The notes under the pieces were generated by a model. The model was not told where the DNA came from, searched no databases, and saw only the letters and a list, made by a program, of their open reading frames with translations. This document shows, piece by piece, positions 1 through 10,750 of a DNA stretch of 64,000 bases (within the stretch, counting starts at the first letter, position 1; each line of letters begins with the position of its first letter). A program made the translations under genes and the position numbers. The stretch is from Artocarpus heterophyllus (taxonomy: Eukaryota; Streptophyta; Magnoliopsida; Rosales; Moraceae). Location of the stretch: assembly GCA_025403435.1 (NCBI GenBank), contig CM046353.1, positions 18,997,875 to 19,061,874 on the forward strand. Reading direction: 5' to 3'.

Positions 1-872
1 GGAACAACCCAACAAGCTATATGAGATCATTAGAAATCATTCAATGCAAGTTTATGCAAAATGCCTTTAAATCTGCATCATAGCTTTCAGAACGAAAGGA
101 AAAATGTATATTTTGTTTGGATAAAGTCTATCCTAATTATTTTCAAGATATCCATATTTAATTCATTTAAAATTATTAATGATCTAAATGCAAGTAACAT
201 ATGTTGTTAGAGAGATTGTAATATATCTCTCAAACATGTTTTGAGATTAAAGATCACATTGATGAAAGAGCCCAGTGCCTCGACGTTGGGCTATGATGCC
301 TGAGCTGTGGCTTGCCCAGGCATTGGCGCCACGGCACTAGGTGCCTAGTTGAATTCGTTCCAATACACTTGGTACCTTTTTGGCACTACGTCCTACTCCC
401 AAGTAGGACCATATTGATACAATGTGTTTTTTGTATTATTTCAATCCAGAGCTTTCGTTGGTTGTATGTTTCATACAAACCTAAACATCTATTAGCCACA
501 AACACATCCATAGTAATAGTTGTGTCAATATATGATAAGATATCTTTATAAACGAAGAAATACATTTAAAATGAAGAGGTACTTTTAAGCAAAGATTGTA
601 TGGGTTGAACCAGTTGTGTCTATTTATGAATAACATCCTTGTCTTTTCTTAAATCTTCAAAATTATACAGAGTTCATATATTGTTTTGGAATACCGTATT
701 ATTACTAAGTATAGTGTTGAAGTGTTTGTTGTATCTTAGGAGTAATTGACGGTAAAAAACTCTCTAGCAAACTTGTATAAATAAGGGTAAACAAAACCTT
801 TAAAAAAAGTGTTTTATGCACGCTTCAAACACATTTCATTTTTAAAATTTAAAGCCTTCATTCTTCTCTACA
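1..872 (+). repeat. Copia-type LTR remnant, left of the CACTA insertion
   Basis: No gene is visible. From about 210 onward the sequence follows the same order as 29,130-29,720 and 49,870-50,460: an oligo 'tctctcaaa' start, a block with 'ttcatacaaacctaaac', then 'ggaatacc.tattattgcta', then 'aaacttgta.taaat.a.g'. A TATA-like GTATAAATAAG lies near 774-784. I infer a diverged LTR of the copia family found inside the 8-kb duplication. It is cut at 872 by the CACTA element and I cannot follow it with certainty beyond 2838. Confidence 0.5.
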
Positions 873-879
873 CACTACT

Positions 880-1225
880 ACAGATTGCATATTTCACGAT
901 GATAGTTTAAAATTGTCGTTGAAAAATTTCACGACGGTTAAAAAACTGTTGTAAAAACTTCAGTCGTAGTACAAAATCGAGTTTTCACAATGGTTTTTAC
1001 CGTCGTGGAACCACAAAATAGGTGAGAAAATGGGAGAGTGTCCATAGCTCTTTCACTACGGTTTTAGAAAAACAGTCGTGAAAGACAGAGCTTACACGAC
1101 GGGTTTTTAGAAAACCGTCGTGGAAACTATACATTCCACGATGGTTTTCTAAAAATCCATCGTGTAATATTGTTACACGACCTTTCCTTCCACAACGGTT
1201 TTTCTAAAAAACCATCGCAAAAAAT
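880..1225. repeat. CACTA left subterminal repeat array
   Basis: At least eight copies of a degenerate motif built on CACGACGGTTTT or its reverse complement lie here, several as back-to-back palindromes (for example near 1095-1125 and 1136-1163). These are the usual binding sites for the TNPA-type protein in En/Spm elements. The function is inferred from position and repetition. Confidence 0.85.
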
Positions 1226-1294
1226 TGGTATTGCCAAAAAAAATTGACAAAATTTGTTATTTTCCATAGGATAGCTAGTCCCGTGTATTATCTA

Positions 1295-2213
1295 TTACAA
1301 CATGCCCTGATTGCATACAAAAATTGATAGTGAATCTGCACTAAAGTCGAGATGATTGGCTTCAAAAGCCTTCCATTGTGGTGAATCTACCAGGTGTCTA
1401 AGCATACCATCGTCGAACCGTTTGTCATGATACCGTGTCCAATTCTTGGTATGTTCTGGGTTTCTGAATAAACGCCTCAAATATGGTACCAGTGGAATGT
1501 ACCATAACACTTTCTTTAACACTCCATTCTTACTGTCTTTTGGCTCTTTTCTTTTCTTCCACCTTGCTTGTTGATAAACGGGACAATAATTCTCATTCTC
1601 ATACTCATTCCTATAAAGAGCACAATCATTTTTACAAGCATGAATTTTCTCATACTCCATTCCCAAAGTGCTCAAAGTCTTCTTAGCCTCATATACACTA
1701 GTTGGTAATTTATTATCCTCTGGTAGAAGCCTTCCTAGAAATTCTAACAGCTTTGTGAAACTAGAATTTGATCACCCATCCAACGCTTTCAAATTCCATA
1801 ATCCAACTAAAGGGGACAATTTGGTGAAATTGGTACAACCCTCATACACGGGTATCTCAGCATCATTCAGCATTGTCTCAAATAAATTCAGACGGTGCAT
1901 GAAGTGTTCTTTCAAATCATTGACCATGTCAACCATATTGTCGTGAACATCTATATTATCCTCCACAATAGCTTTCTTTTCTTTACTTATTAAAGTTGGA
2001 TTGAAATTAGACTCGTCATGAAAATGCCGCATTTGATAACTACTTATAATTCCATTTCGAAATAAATGTCCTCTAACAATTGGAATTGGATGGAATCTAT
2101 GGCTTCCACATCGAACACAAGGACACCAAATTTTATCACCATTGGTATGACTTTTCCACACTATTCACATATTCTCTAGACAATCGAAAATCCCATGTCC
2201 ATTTCCTATCCAT
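1295..2213 (-). pseudogene. CACTA transposase fragment (transposase-associated domain plus start of tnp2)
   Basis: Reading on the minus strand, a short start (MDRKW-) at 2213 is followed after a frameshift by an open stretch 2161-1772. It has the transposase-associated signature CPCVRCGSHRF-HL-G-SYQ-HD. After another break, 1720-1295 carries the opening of the tnp2 domain: a C-KNDCALYRNE-CPV- cysteine block, KVLWYIPLVPYLRRLF, and H-RF-DDGMLRH-VDSPQWK. The catalytic remainder is absent, because the reading frame ends shortly before the left subterminal repeats. This is a deletion derivative and not a functional enzyme. The family assignment is strong. Confidence 0.88.
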
Positions 2214-2609
2214 TTTGCAAGTCGTAAATCGAAATAATAAATACCAAATATTCAATTAAAATTAAATTCACAAATTATATACATACCCACCATATATATT
2301 CTAATCATAAAACAAAAACATTCACCCATCATAAAACACATTACACATACCCATTATAAAACAAATGAATCATACCCATGATCCACAATACAATAACCAC
2401 AAAATAAACAACAATTTATCAATTTTGGATTAATTAAACAACAAAATCAACAACAATTTATCAATTTCTAACAAAAACTTACAATTTAGAGTGAAATTAA
2501 GGAGTGCAGAGGCGGAGAGGGATGGCCGCAGTTGTTTCAGAGGGGTCTGTGTTCGTATTTAAAAGGTAAGTTTCTGATTTGTGTCTGATTGTCGATGCAG
2601 GAAAAGGGG

Positions 2610-2820
2610 TTTTAAGTGAGCTATCACGACAGTTTGTTTTTTTTTTCCAAAAATCGTTGTGGTATGCCACTTATCTACCACGAGGGTTTTTAAAAAACCG
2701 TCGTGGTAGACCCCGTCTATTCCACAATGGTTTTCGTCTTCGTGGGTGTAACACGCTATGTTTTTTTCCCTTATCACGATAGTTTTTGAGAAACGATCGT
2801 TAAATAAAGGTCGTATAATC
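2610..2820. repeat. CACTA right subterminal repeat array
   Basis: This array mirrors the left one. CACGAC/GTCGTG motifs recur near 2622, 2655, 2678, 2698, 2725 and 2775, with A/T-rich cores of AAAAA or TTTTT. It belongs to the 3' end of the CACTA element. Confidence 0.83.
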
Positions 2821-2840
2821 TCGAAATTGTTGTAGTGACA

Positions 2841-4620
2841 TACTCAAATTCTCGAACATATGTACATCTTATTAATTCATCCCATAAGCCACAATAAAAA
2901 ATTGATGTCTGATATGTTATTAATGTATTCATGATGATGTTTCAAAGTTAAAAAAATATAGAAGGTATAACAATGGCCAACGATTTTTTTTTTAACTTGG
3001 AGTAAGAGATTCAAACTCTTCACCTTATAATAAAGTCAGATGTGATTTTATTATTAGATTATCCTTACAACAACATGGCAAAAGAAGTTTTCATATATTG
3101 ATTGTAAGTCAACGAACAACTTATAGACATGCACACCATCGTTAATGTGTGTTTTCCTTAGATTCATTTGTTTTGTCATAATGACTTTTCTAAAAATTAT
3201 AGTATCATTTACTTAAAAGGTTTTTAAAAAATGACACGACTTTAATTACTTATTGAGAAATCGTATCATTTTGAGAACATATTCTCCCAGGAAATCCTTT
3301 TAGGCTTGTACGCTGAAGAGTGAAAAGGGAGTATTCTAACGTGATGGTTTTCTGGACTTCGCGGCTATAGGGGTGGAAAACTAGCGCTGCAGTGCTTTAA
3401 TTTTCACCAAGTCGTGAGCCTTTTCTGATACGAGAACATATCTGAAAAACAATGTTGGCATGCAAGGTCGAAGCCAAAAAATTAGTCAGAAGGGACAAAG
3501 TGTACACTAACATTGTCCAGAAAAATTAAACGATGGGACATGTAGAACTTTAACAAGGACAAAACATAATTTTAAGGAGAACATAATATAATTTTAAGGG
3601 AGGCTAAATATAATTTTCATAAAATTTTATATACAATATTGAAAGAAATAAAAGTTCAGGGGACGGCCGTCCACCCTTATCCAAGTGCAGCTCCACCTCA
3701 GTTCGCATAGTTGCTTGTATTAATAGGCAAAGTTTTATGAAAGTAGTACATTGCAGTAGAGCAAAGAACGCCTGCAGATTGAAAGCTCATAAGGGGTGGG
3801 CTTGAGAGAGTTAACCGATCATGTGAATGTCCTTCATGCTTCTATGGATAAGTTGGTCGAGACAATAAAGAAGCTGCAAGAGGATCTAAACTCTATGCAG
3901 AATACTATCTATCAAACAAGTGCGGGAATACTTTGTAGTCACTTATGGACGATCTTCGAACCGATGGAATTGGAGAAAACTAGAGTATATTATAGTCTTT
4001 GTTTAGTTTGTTTATGTCTACCGTATCGGTGGATATCTATTTTTTTTCCCTTAATTTGTGCATTTCTAGTGTAGTCAATGGTGCATGTTTTATCAACATT
4101 AATATTGATCTGTTAGAATGCACTAAATACACACGTTTTATTTTTAGAGAGTTTGGTATTGTCAGTTTTAACTAAAATTTTTAGTTGTTACAGCTCTCAT
4201 ATACTATATTCTCAAGAAAAAGTGAGTTACAGTGTAAAACTCTCTGACGCTACAATGTTTTTAACTAATTGGTTTTAATTCATACTCCCAATCAAGGGGT
4301 GGCGCCACATGGGGACAAGGGTGGATGGCCGCCCTCTGAACTTTTTTTCTAATAAAAATTATACTTTGACCTCTTAAAATTGTATTTCGCCCCTCTCCCC
4401 TCCCTGAAATTGTATTTGCTCCTCTTTTCGCCCTTCACCTCTTTAGTTCAGGCACACCTCTATTCCTTCACTAATTTTTCTGGCTCTACCACTGCTCCAA
4501 TCACCCTATTTATGTTTAACTAGTGTCAAAAATTGTGAGAATCCGGTACATGTGAAAGTATTTGCTTTATTATCCACATTCTCTGTCAGTGTTTTTCATT
4601 CATAAAATTAATAACTATCA
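2841..4620. other. Intergenic stretch with a pair of inverted interspersed repeats
   Basis: No supported gene lies here. A repeat at about 3465-3715 (plus) starts near 'gaagccaaaaaattag', runs through A/T-rich 'aaatataattt' blocks and ends 'ggccgtccaccc...gctccacctc'. A related copy lies inverted at about 4295-4500. Shorter relatives occur at about 26,585-26,700 and 47,520-47,690. An open stretch at 3796-4074 is predicted to start with a short coiled coil (LVETIKKLQEDLNSMQ) and then turn hydrophobic. I do not recognise it and doubt that it is a gene. Confidence 0.45.
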
Positions 4621-4622
4621 AT

Positions 4623-6190
4623 GGAGGAGACCCATCCATATGAAGGAGCCTCATTACAAGTGCCTTGCAGACGGGAGCACTGAGATCACTTTTGATCGCA
4701 AGGAAGACTCCTCCTCCTCCAGTTATTTTACCACTCAATATATGATGGCCAGCCTCCCCACTCCACCTATTGATGTAGAGTCCTTTAACTCCCAAGGCAA
4801 CCTAGTCTATGCATTCAACACTCCTGATGATCATTGTTATTGGGCTGTTTGTTCTTGTTCGACTTGCCTTACTACACCAGATGACTTGACAACAATACAA
4901 CGGCCCCGACAAACTAAAAAACTCAGTTTGGGAAAAAAGATGAAACAATGATTTCTCTAGGGTTATCCTACTATTGGTCCTCTCGGACAACCCTCTGAAA
5001 AATTTGATTATTTAGTCAAATACTCAGCTCCAAGGCATTATGGTCAACCACTTCCACCACCGACCGGTTAGGATGATTCTCCTACTGATTCCACTCCAGG
5101 ATCTCCTCCTGTCCAACGGTCCCAAAGGTCTTCTCAAAGGTCTTCATCACCTCCTACCATCCTCCCATGTTACCAGAAAGCTCAACAGTCGTTCCAACGT
5201 CATGAAAGAACTACCTCCACTCCGGTAGCTCCAAAGCTTGCACAAGCCCACATGATGAGCCCTTCGTCTTCAACATAAGATGATGAATTTCCACCCATAG
5301 ATGAGTTTCGTACCCACAATGGTACAATCATCCACCAACCCAAGATTGCCAATCCAATCATAAGAGAAGCTGATGGCTCTACTAAACGAGTCCCTCCAGC
5401 TGAAGCCACTCTAAACTGGCAAACAGAGAATTCAATCTCTCAAAACAAGGAGCTCAAAAGAATTGAAACCCAAACAGCACAACTCACGGCTCATGTTCAC
5501 CAATCCCAAAATTTCATTATCAAACAATTATCGGCTAAAATTCAACAAGTTCATGATGAGTTGATGCTTCTCATCAAAACATCCACTGTCCTAATGCATG
5601 TCTTCACCGCCAAGGAAGAAGAAATGAAAAACCTCAAGCTCCAGTATGAGGATCTTCAATGACAAGAAAAGCTAAAAGCTGTTATTGATGATACCACCCC
5701 ATGGCGTTTTAGAACCATGACAAAAGAGCCCCAACCATTGATCAAGCCCAAACCAGCGGCATTATCAATGCTCAGACTTAAACAAATATTAGATGAACAA
5801 GATCAGCTAAAGCGTCAGAAAGCTAAAGCTGCAGCATCTATTCCATCAAAAAGTCCCATAAGAGCAGAGAACCAACTTATGGTTCAACGGACTCAAAACC
5901 CACTTTCTCAAGTCTTGTGCAAACAACAACATGTTAAGCCAACCCAACCAGATTCTTCATCAGATCTTGCTCATTCTTCTGGTTCTTTTGAATCTCTCAC
6001 TAAAGATGACATCTCATCAGAGTCTTCTTCAGCCTCTGACTCAGTTCATATAGAGGAACTTTTGTTAGATAATGACACCAATCCACTTCATTTCATGGCT
6101 CAAGAAGCTGACGAGCAATCTGAAACTACACAGGCCTACAATGTTGAAGAACAAGATGAATCCTCTCTTGAAGATCGTCCAACTCGACCT
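4623..6190 (+). pseudogene. Caulimovirid movement-protein tail and MP-CP linker, unit F
   Basis: The first part (about 4640-4950) matches the sequence that follows the movement-protein core in unit R1. The core itself is missing here. A Pro/Ser-rich stretch follows (5050-5270), then a Lys/Glu/Gln-rich segment predicted as coiled coil (5440-5700), then an acidic Ser/Asp/Glu-rich linker (5930-6190). Stops occur at about 4949, 5068, 5277 and 5660. The stop at about 5277 is also present at the matching place in R1. No enzymatic role is expected. The coiled coil may have served assembly or virion association, which is inference only. Confidence 0.7.
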
Positions 6191-7035
6191 TCCAAATTCC
6201 AGGTCTTCACCCTTGATGACATTCCTCCTCACAAGTGGCACACTCGGTTCCAAGAGTTTAAGGGTTGGCTTCTATTAGAAACCCAAAAGCCTCGGATGCA
6301 AACTAAAGCAGTCTTGCTAGGCTTTGCCTCACGATTTACTGGTATCCTCCAAGAATGGTGGAAAAGTCTTTGAGATTAGAGGCAACTACAATTACTTCAG
6401 CTTGAAAACATTGAAGAAGCTCTTTCAATTGTTTATAATGAATTCCACGGCCAAGACAACCAAACCACAGAAAGACATCACGTTGAATTCTTCAAGATGA
6501 AGTGTTGCTCGATGGAAAAGAAAGATTTAAAAAAGCACTTTAAGAGGATCTTCAAACGGTTCTACCAAATTGGCGGCATCAACGATCCTAATCTAAAGCA
6601 GGCTTATCTTTCTTCTATTCCGGACCCACTCGGCGAAGAAACTACAAGACTTTTCACCTAAGCAGGAAAAGACTTATGTAACACTACTATCAACGAACTC
6701 TACCAACTAACCATTCGAGCCCTCGAAAAGATGTGTTCTCAAAACAAATTCCTGCAAGATTATTCGAAACAATCCAAACAACTTGAGCGAGTCTACTCTC
6801 GAAAAGATCTGGTAATCAAATGTCCCAACCATCAAAGTTGTTCTTGTCATCCATCAAAGGCCTAAAGAAAGCACAAGCAATTCATTCCAAAACCGTGGAA
6901 AACCTGGAAGCACAAACGACGACGTTTTGTCAAATTCCTTCTAAAAAAGACAAAATTTGGTAAGACTACTGATCGCTGCTACAAATGCGGAAAGAAAGGT
7001 CACTTCGCAAAGAACTATCCCCAAGGCAAAACGGC
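6190..7035 (+). pseudogene. Caulimovirid coat-protein region with damaged zinc knuckle, unit F
   Basis: The conserved capsid core is recognisable from RFTGILQEWWKSL near 6330-6371 through FHGQ, K-C-, FKRFYQIGG and YLSSIPDPLGEE. A basic patch (KHKRRRF, about 6910) precedes a Cys-knuckle CYKCGKKGHFAKN whose fourth ligand reads Tyr instead of Cys (about 7018). A TGA at 6371-6373 directly after WWKSL and a TAA at about 6659 break the frame. The stop after WWKSL is shared with R1. In caulimovirids this region forms the capsid and the knuckle binds nucleic acid. This copy cannot make a full capsid protein. Confidence 0.8.
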
Positions 7036-7177
7036 TAAGCTCATTACTCATATCGAAAACCTCACAGGTGTCTCTTTATCTAATAATGATATTGAGTCTG
7101 TCTTCTCTCTTGATGATGAGCCTACATCTCATTCTCTTTGTGCATTTGAACAAATTGAGACACCCCAGCAATACCAG

Positions 7178-7540
7178 ATGTATTCCTTCTATCTCACTCA
7201 ACCAGTTCCAGTAATCTCCATGCATCTTGTTCCCTCAAAGTACTCTCGGCCTATCAAGGTTGCAGCATTCTTTGACACTGGAGCCTCTTATACCATGATG
7301 AATCTTGACATTCTTCCTCTACAATATTGGCAAGAAAAGAAGCAATTCTTCCAGGCAGCCAATAATGCTGTCTTCCGAACTGATCTCATAAGCAAACCCA
7401 TAAAGCTTCAATTTTTTCCTGATTGCTCCGTTAATCATCAGGTTATCGGCTCAAAGCTTCTTAGTAAAGACCTTATCATTGGTTTTGATCTTTACACCAA
7501 GAAACAAGGTCTGAGAATTTTGCCAACCGGATTAGCCTAA
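7178..7540 (+). pseudogene. Caulimovirid aspartic protease, unit F
   Basis: An open stretch of about 120 residues carries the retropepsin-type active site FFDTGASYTMMN (DTGA codons near 7274-7285). A downstream IIGFDLYTKK fits the second conserved strand of pararetroviral proteases. In the intact virus the enzyme cleaves the polyprotein. Here the segment itself reads without interruption and ends at a TAA at 7538-7540, after which similarity to the R2 reading continues. It is a fossil domain with a preserved active-site motif. Confidence 0.8.
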
Positions 7541-9028
7541 AAATCCTATTTCAAAGCTTAGGAATCCATTCCTAATTTCTTCCAAGTCTTAGAAGATGTC
7601 TTCCAACCCATCAAAGAAAGGCTAGTTCAAAACTCCTGTGCAACAACACATGCTGAGTTTCTCACCAAATGCTCTCATCCTCTTTGGACTCGAGAGGAAT
7701 TTTTTTATTTCTCCCTTTCAAATAAAATGAAGATGTGAATCCTACCAAAGCTAGCCACCCTGGCATGAATTCAGAGCATCAAAAAATGGCCATTGCTGAA
7801 CGTCAAGAGCTGTAGAAACAAGGACTCATTGAACCTACCACTTCACCATAGGCGTGTCATGTCTTTTATGTCAACAAACAGTCAGAACAAGTTCGAGGAA
7901 AACAACGGTTAGTTATCAATTACAAGCCGTTAAATCATTTTTTGGCTGATGACAAGTTCCCTCTCCCAAATAGAAACACCCTGTTTTCTAATCTCACCCA
8001 TGCCAAAATCTTTTCAAAGTTTGACCTCAAAGCAGGTTTTTGGCAACTTGGTATTAAACCTGAAGACCGACCCAAAACTGCATTCTCAATTCCAAATCAT
8101 CATTTTCAATGGACAGTAATGTCCTTTTGACTCAAAATTGCTCCCTTTCTCTTCCAAAAGGCTATGACCCCGTATCTACAGCCTGATTTTACACAATGCC
8201 CTCATCTACATAGATGACATCCTTCTTTTTTCCCCCAACCACCAGGACCATCTTGAAGTTTTGGCCCAATTTGCCCAAATTAGTGAAGACCATAGTATTA
8301 TGCTTTTAGAAAAGAAAATGCTCATTTGGAAAACCTAAATTGATTTCCTTGGAATGAATTTCTAAGATGATTGTTATCAAGCCCAACCCTACATTGCCCA
8401 AGAATTACAGAAATTTCCTGACAAGAATTTCACAAAACTCCAAACCTAACAATTCTTAGGCATCGTGAATTACCTCCGCGATTTTGTCCCAAAAATCTCA
8501 ACATTCGTCCATCCACTATCTCAGCTTTTGAAAAAGGAGCCTCCACCATGGACAGATCAGCACATCACAACTGTAATGCAATTAAAACGAGTGATGCAGC
8601 ACTTGCCACCACTTCAGATTCCCTCAGATGGGAAACGTGTCCTCCAGATCGATGCTAGTGACCAACATTGGGGTGCTATCCTTCTTGTGGAAGGAACAAA
8701 TAAAGTCAAAAAAATATGTGGATATAAAAGCGAAAGCTTTAAAGAGTCACAGCGTCACTATCATTCTACATTCAAAGAACTCCTTGCTATCAAACATGGA
8801 ATTGCAAAGTTTGAGTTCCATCTTATCGGCCATCATTTTCTGGTTGAAACTGACTCAGCAGTTGCCACGAGAATGATCAAGCTTAAAGCTAATGAAACCA
8901 AAAATGCTCAACTAATCAGGTTAGCAGTATGGTTTGACCAATTTTCTTTTGATATTAAACACAACAAAGAAAAAGACAATATAATCCCTAACTACCTTTC
9001 TAGACCCTCTATAAATCTCATTGCTTAA
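7541..9028 (+). pseudogene. Caulimovirid reverse transcriptase/RNase H, unit F
   Basis: RT motifs appear in order: LVINYKPLN (about 7910), FSKFDLKAGFWQLGI (8010-8060), FQWTVMSF (8105-8130), then a TGA, and the local YIDD active-site sequence near 8208-8219 in a shifted frame. RNase H follows at 8465-9028 with VLQIDASDQHWGA (first catalytic Asp), the -E- of FKELLAIKHG and the -D- of VETDSA, ending in LSRPS. Stops and at least one frameshift between 8130 and 8460 separate the parts. The polymerase is therefore broken although several catalytic residues survive. Confidence 0.85.
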
Positions 9029-10141
9029 AGATCTAAGCAAACCACATCCATTCCTTACATCTTCCTAATAGAACCCTCATCTTCCCAATCAGAATTAAGG
9101 CCACAAGCTCTGTTTCCTAAAGATGCCCCCATTATCCTCCAAGGGAAAAATTCCAAAGAAAAGGCCACAAAACGTGCACTGTTCATACAGAACCAAATCA
9201 TTAAAAAACATGGCCCTTCAATGTACCATGATCTTGGCATACATCTAGAATACCCCTTCTCAAAAGTCATACCGTTCAGAGATATCTTGTGTATGCCCAG
9301 GCCTCTAGCCCATTTTTTCTTGTACTTGTCCAGCGTGTTAACAATTGCTATAGAAATTCAAGCCATCGCCACATGCACATCAATTCGTGCCTATCTAGAC
9401 AGAGATGACTTTGAAGTAACATACAAGACCCAGATGTAGGTCTTATAGTGGTCCGCCCCTCTTGAGCAATAGGACACCACCCTTCTCACCACTGAATGGG
9501 AAAAACTAAAAGGATCCAGACAAGCATTCCTATATCCATGCAAGCCACAAGACTCTCAGGTAATCATTCCTCTCCATTGCTACACAATTCTGTTCATAAC
9601 CCTTGCAGGAAAGCTCACTCTAGAAGGTACCATATTGACCAACCCATCCATCGAAGTTTTTGCTTCCGGTGAAGAACCCCTCAACCACACCAGTAGTGTC
9701 CAGCGGGAAATTCAAAAAATATTGTTCATCAAAAACCAATCCATTCCTGACCAGATCTGGCCCACGGCAGACCAAGATGCTCCTTGGGAACAATTTCCTC
9801 TAGTATATAAGGAAAAAAATGAAAAGGTTTTAAAAATATATTTTGGCACTACCATAGACAAGGATGACCTAACCTAGCACAGCCCAACACTTTACACTCC
9901 AACTAACACTAAAGGTGTCCTGCTTTACAAGAATCTAGCTTTTCAAGATTCCCAAGATCCTTATCTTCTTAGTGAGCCCCACATCTTTGACAACCTGCCT
10001 GCCACTCAACCCTCCACTCAACAACTCCTCTGGTCTTGTTACGACGTGTGTCCTCCCATGGATGAGGATGAAATCGATGAAGCCCTACGAGAGCTGGCAA
10101 AGGAAAACTCTTGGCTGGAAGACAACTGTGACACTGATTAA
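9029..10141 (+). pseudogene. C-terminal extension of the caulimovirid polyprotein, function unknown, unit F
   Basis: About 370 residues follow RNase H in one frame, broken here by the TAA at 9026-9028 and by stops at about 9437, 9446 and 9876. R1 and R2 carry the same extension, and in both the RNase H end reads through into it without a stop. Recognisable stretches are YHDLGIH-EYPFSKV, a hydrophobic PRPLAHFFLYLSSVLTIA, FITLAGKLT, and an acidic end DEDEIDEALRELAKEN. I do not recognise a known domain. Possibilities include a polyprotein counterpart of the separate downstream ORF reported in some caulimovirids. It is conserved in three copies, so it was part of the virus. Confidence 0.65.
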
Positions 10142-10268
10142 GCTTTACTCTTTTAGAAAAGTTTGCAAGGACCACTGGTCCACATTGTTTTTAGTGTGAT
10201 TTTACTTTCGGTGTGTAATCTTATCTGTAAAAAGGAACACGTGTCCACTTAGTTCTCTGGTTTGTAAT

Positions 10269-10278
10269 CTATTTAAAC
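10269..10278 (+). promoter_or_regulatory. Pregenomic-RNA TATA box, unit F
   Basis: CTATTTAAAC lies about 130 bp after the polyprotein stop and about 65 bp before AATAAA at 10342-10347. That arrangement is usual for caulimovirid pregenomic promoters. R1 and R2 carry the same sequence at equivalent places. Confidence 0.7.
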
Positions 10279-10341
10279 AGCCTTTCTTTAGAAGAAGAAG
10301 GCAACCTAGATTCTCCTCTCTTGTAAGAAATCTCTCAAGTA

Positions 10342-10347
10342 AATAAA
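10342..10347 (+). terminator. Poly(A) signal AATAAA, unit F
   Basis: AATAAA stands about 65 bp downstream of the TATA box, as in caulimovirids, where it is skipped near the cap and used after a full circuit. The R1 (10683-10688) and R2 (16448-16453) counterparts are intact on the minus strand. Confidence 0.6.
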
Positions 10348-10480
10348 ATCTCCAAGTTGCAATTCTAAACTCTCTTTTTGACAATCTAGAGTCAGTCAGA
10401 TACATGGTCCTCAGTTCTCATCTTTGTTAGACCCTTAAGTTTAGAAAGATCGAGTTAAGGTGTGTTGCAAATCTATGATA

Positions 10481-10540
10481 GGTGTGATAATGTCGTAAAC
10501 CTCTAAGAATGCCAGTGAGGGCGAGAGAGAAAGTAGACCC
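10481..10540. repeat. Loop of the viral inverted repeat F/R1
   Basis: The F arm ends at about 10480 (…gcaaatctatgata) and the R1 arm starts at about 10541 (ttatcacagatttgc…). The arms are complementary outward from here. The loop itself is forward-strand viral leader (to about 10534), matching the R2 leader near 16,265-16,320, followed by a few bases of uncertain origin. Confidence 0.8.
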
Positions 10541-10750
10541 TTATCACAGATTTGCGACACACCTTAACTTGATCTTTCTAAACTTAAGAGTCTAACAAAG
10601 ATAAGAACTGAGGACCATATATCTGACTGACTCTAGACTTTCAGAAAGAGAGTTTAGAAAATCATTCTTGCAACCTGGAGATTTTATTTACTTAAGAGAT
10701 TTCTTACAAAAGAGGAGAGTCTAGGTTGCCTTCTTCTTTTGAAGAGAGGC

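Larger units (their letters stand above)
873..2837 (-). mobile_element. Complete non-autonomous CACTA (En/Spm-like) transposon
   Basis: The element starts CACTACTACA at 873 and ends TGTTGTAGTG at 2837, giving CACTAC(T/A)ACA terminal inverted repeats. The 3-bp target-site duplication ACA lies at 870-872 and 2838-2840. Both ends carry many copies of a subterminal motif around ACGACGG-TTTTT-AAAA-CCGTCGT, partly as palindromes, as expected for transposase binding sites. Inside is only an N-terminal piece of a tnp2-type transposase on the minus strand. The rest of the transposase and any tnpA gene are missing, so the element could move only with a partner elsewhere. The ends are base-precise. Confidence 0.93.
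4623..10534 (+). mobile_element. Endogenous caulimovirid, forward unit F (5'-truncated, decayed)
   Basis: The unit holds, in order, the tail of a movement protein, a linker, coat protein with CCHC knuckle, aspartic protease, reverse transcriptase/RNase H, a C-terminal extension, a TATA-like promoter with AATAAA, and the first part of the leader. The 5' edge is set by loss of similarity to R1 at about 4623. The 3' edge lies in the leader, about 50 bp past the point where R1 begins in inverted orientation. Several stops and frameshifts interrupt the reading frame, and no long terminal repeats are present. A single fused MP-CP-PR-RT-RH frame suggests a petuvirus/florendovirus-like member of Caulimoviridae. 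The genus call is tentative. Confidence 0.85.

Noticed and set aside
3796..4074. Possible small gene with a coiled-coil start
   Set aside because: No homologue recognised, it lies between two copies of an interspersed repeat, and the second half is hydrophobic A/T-rich translation. Kept only as a remark.
4586..4990. Open stretches on the strand opposite the viral frame
   Set aside because: They mirror the low-complexity viral coding sequence and match no family. The sense frame has the protein similarity.
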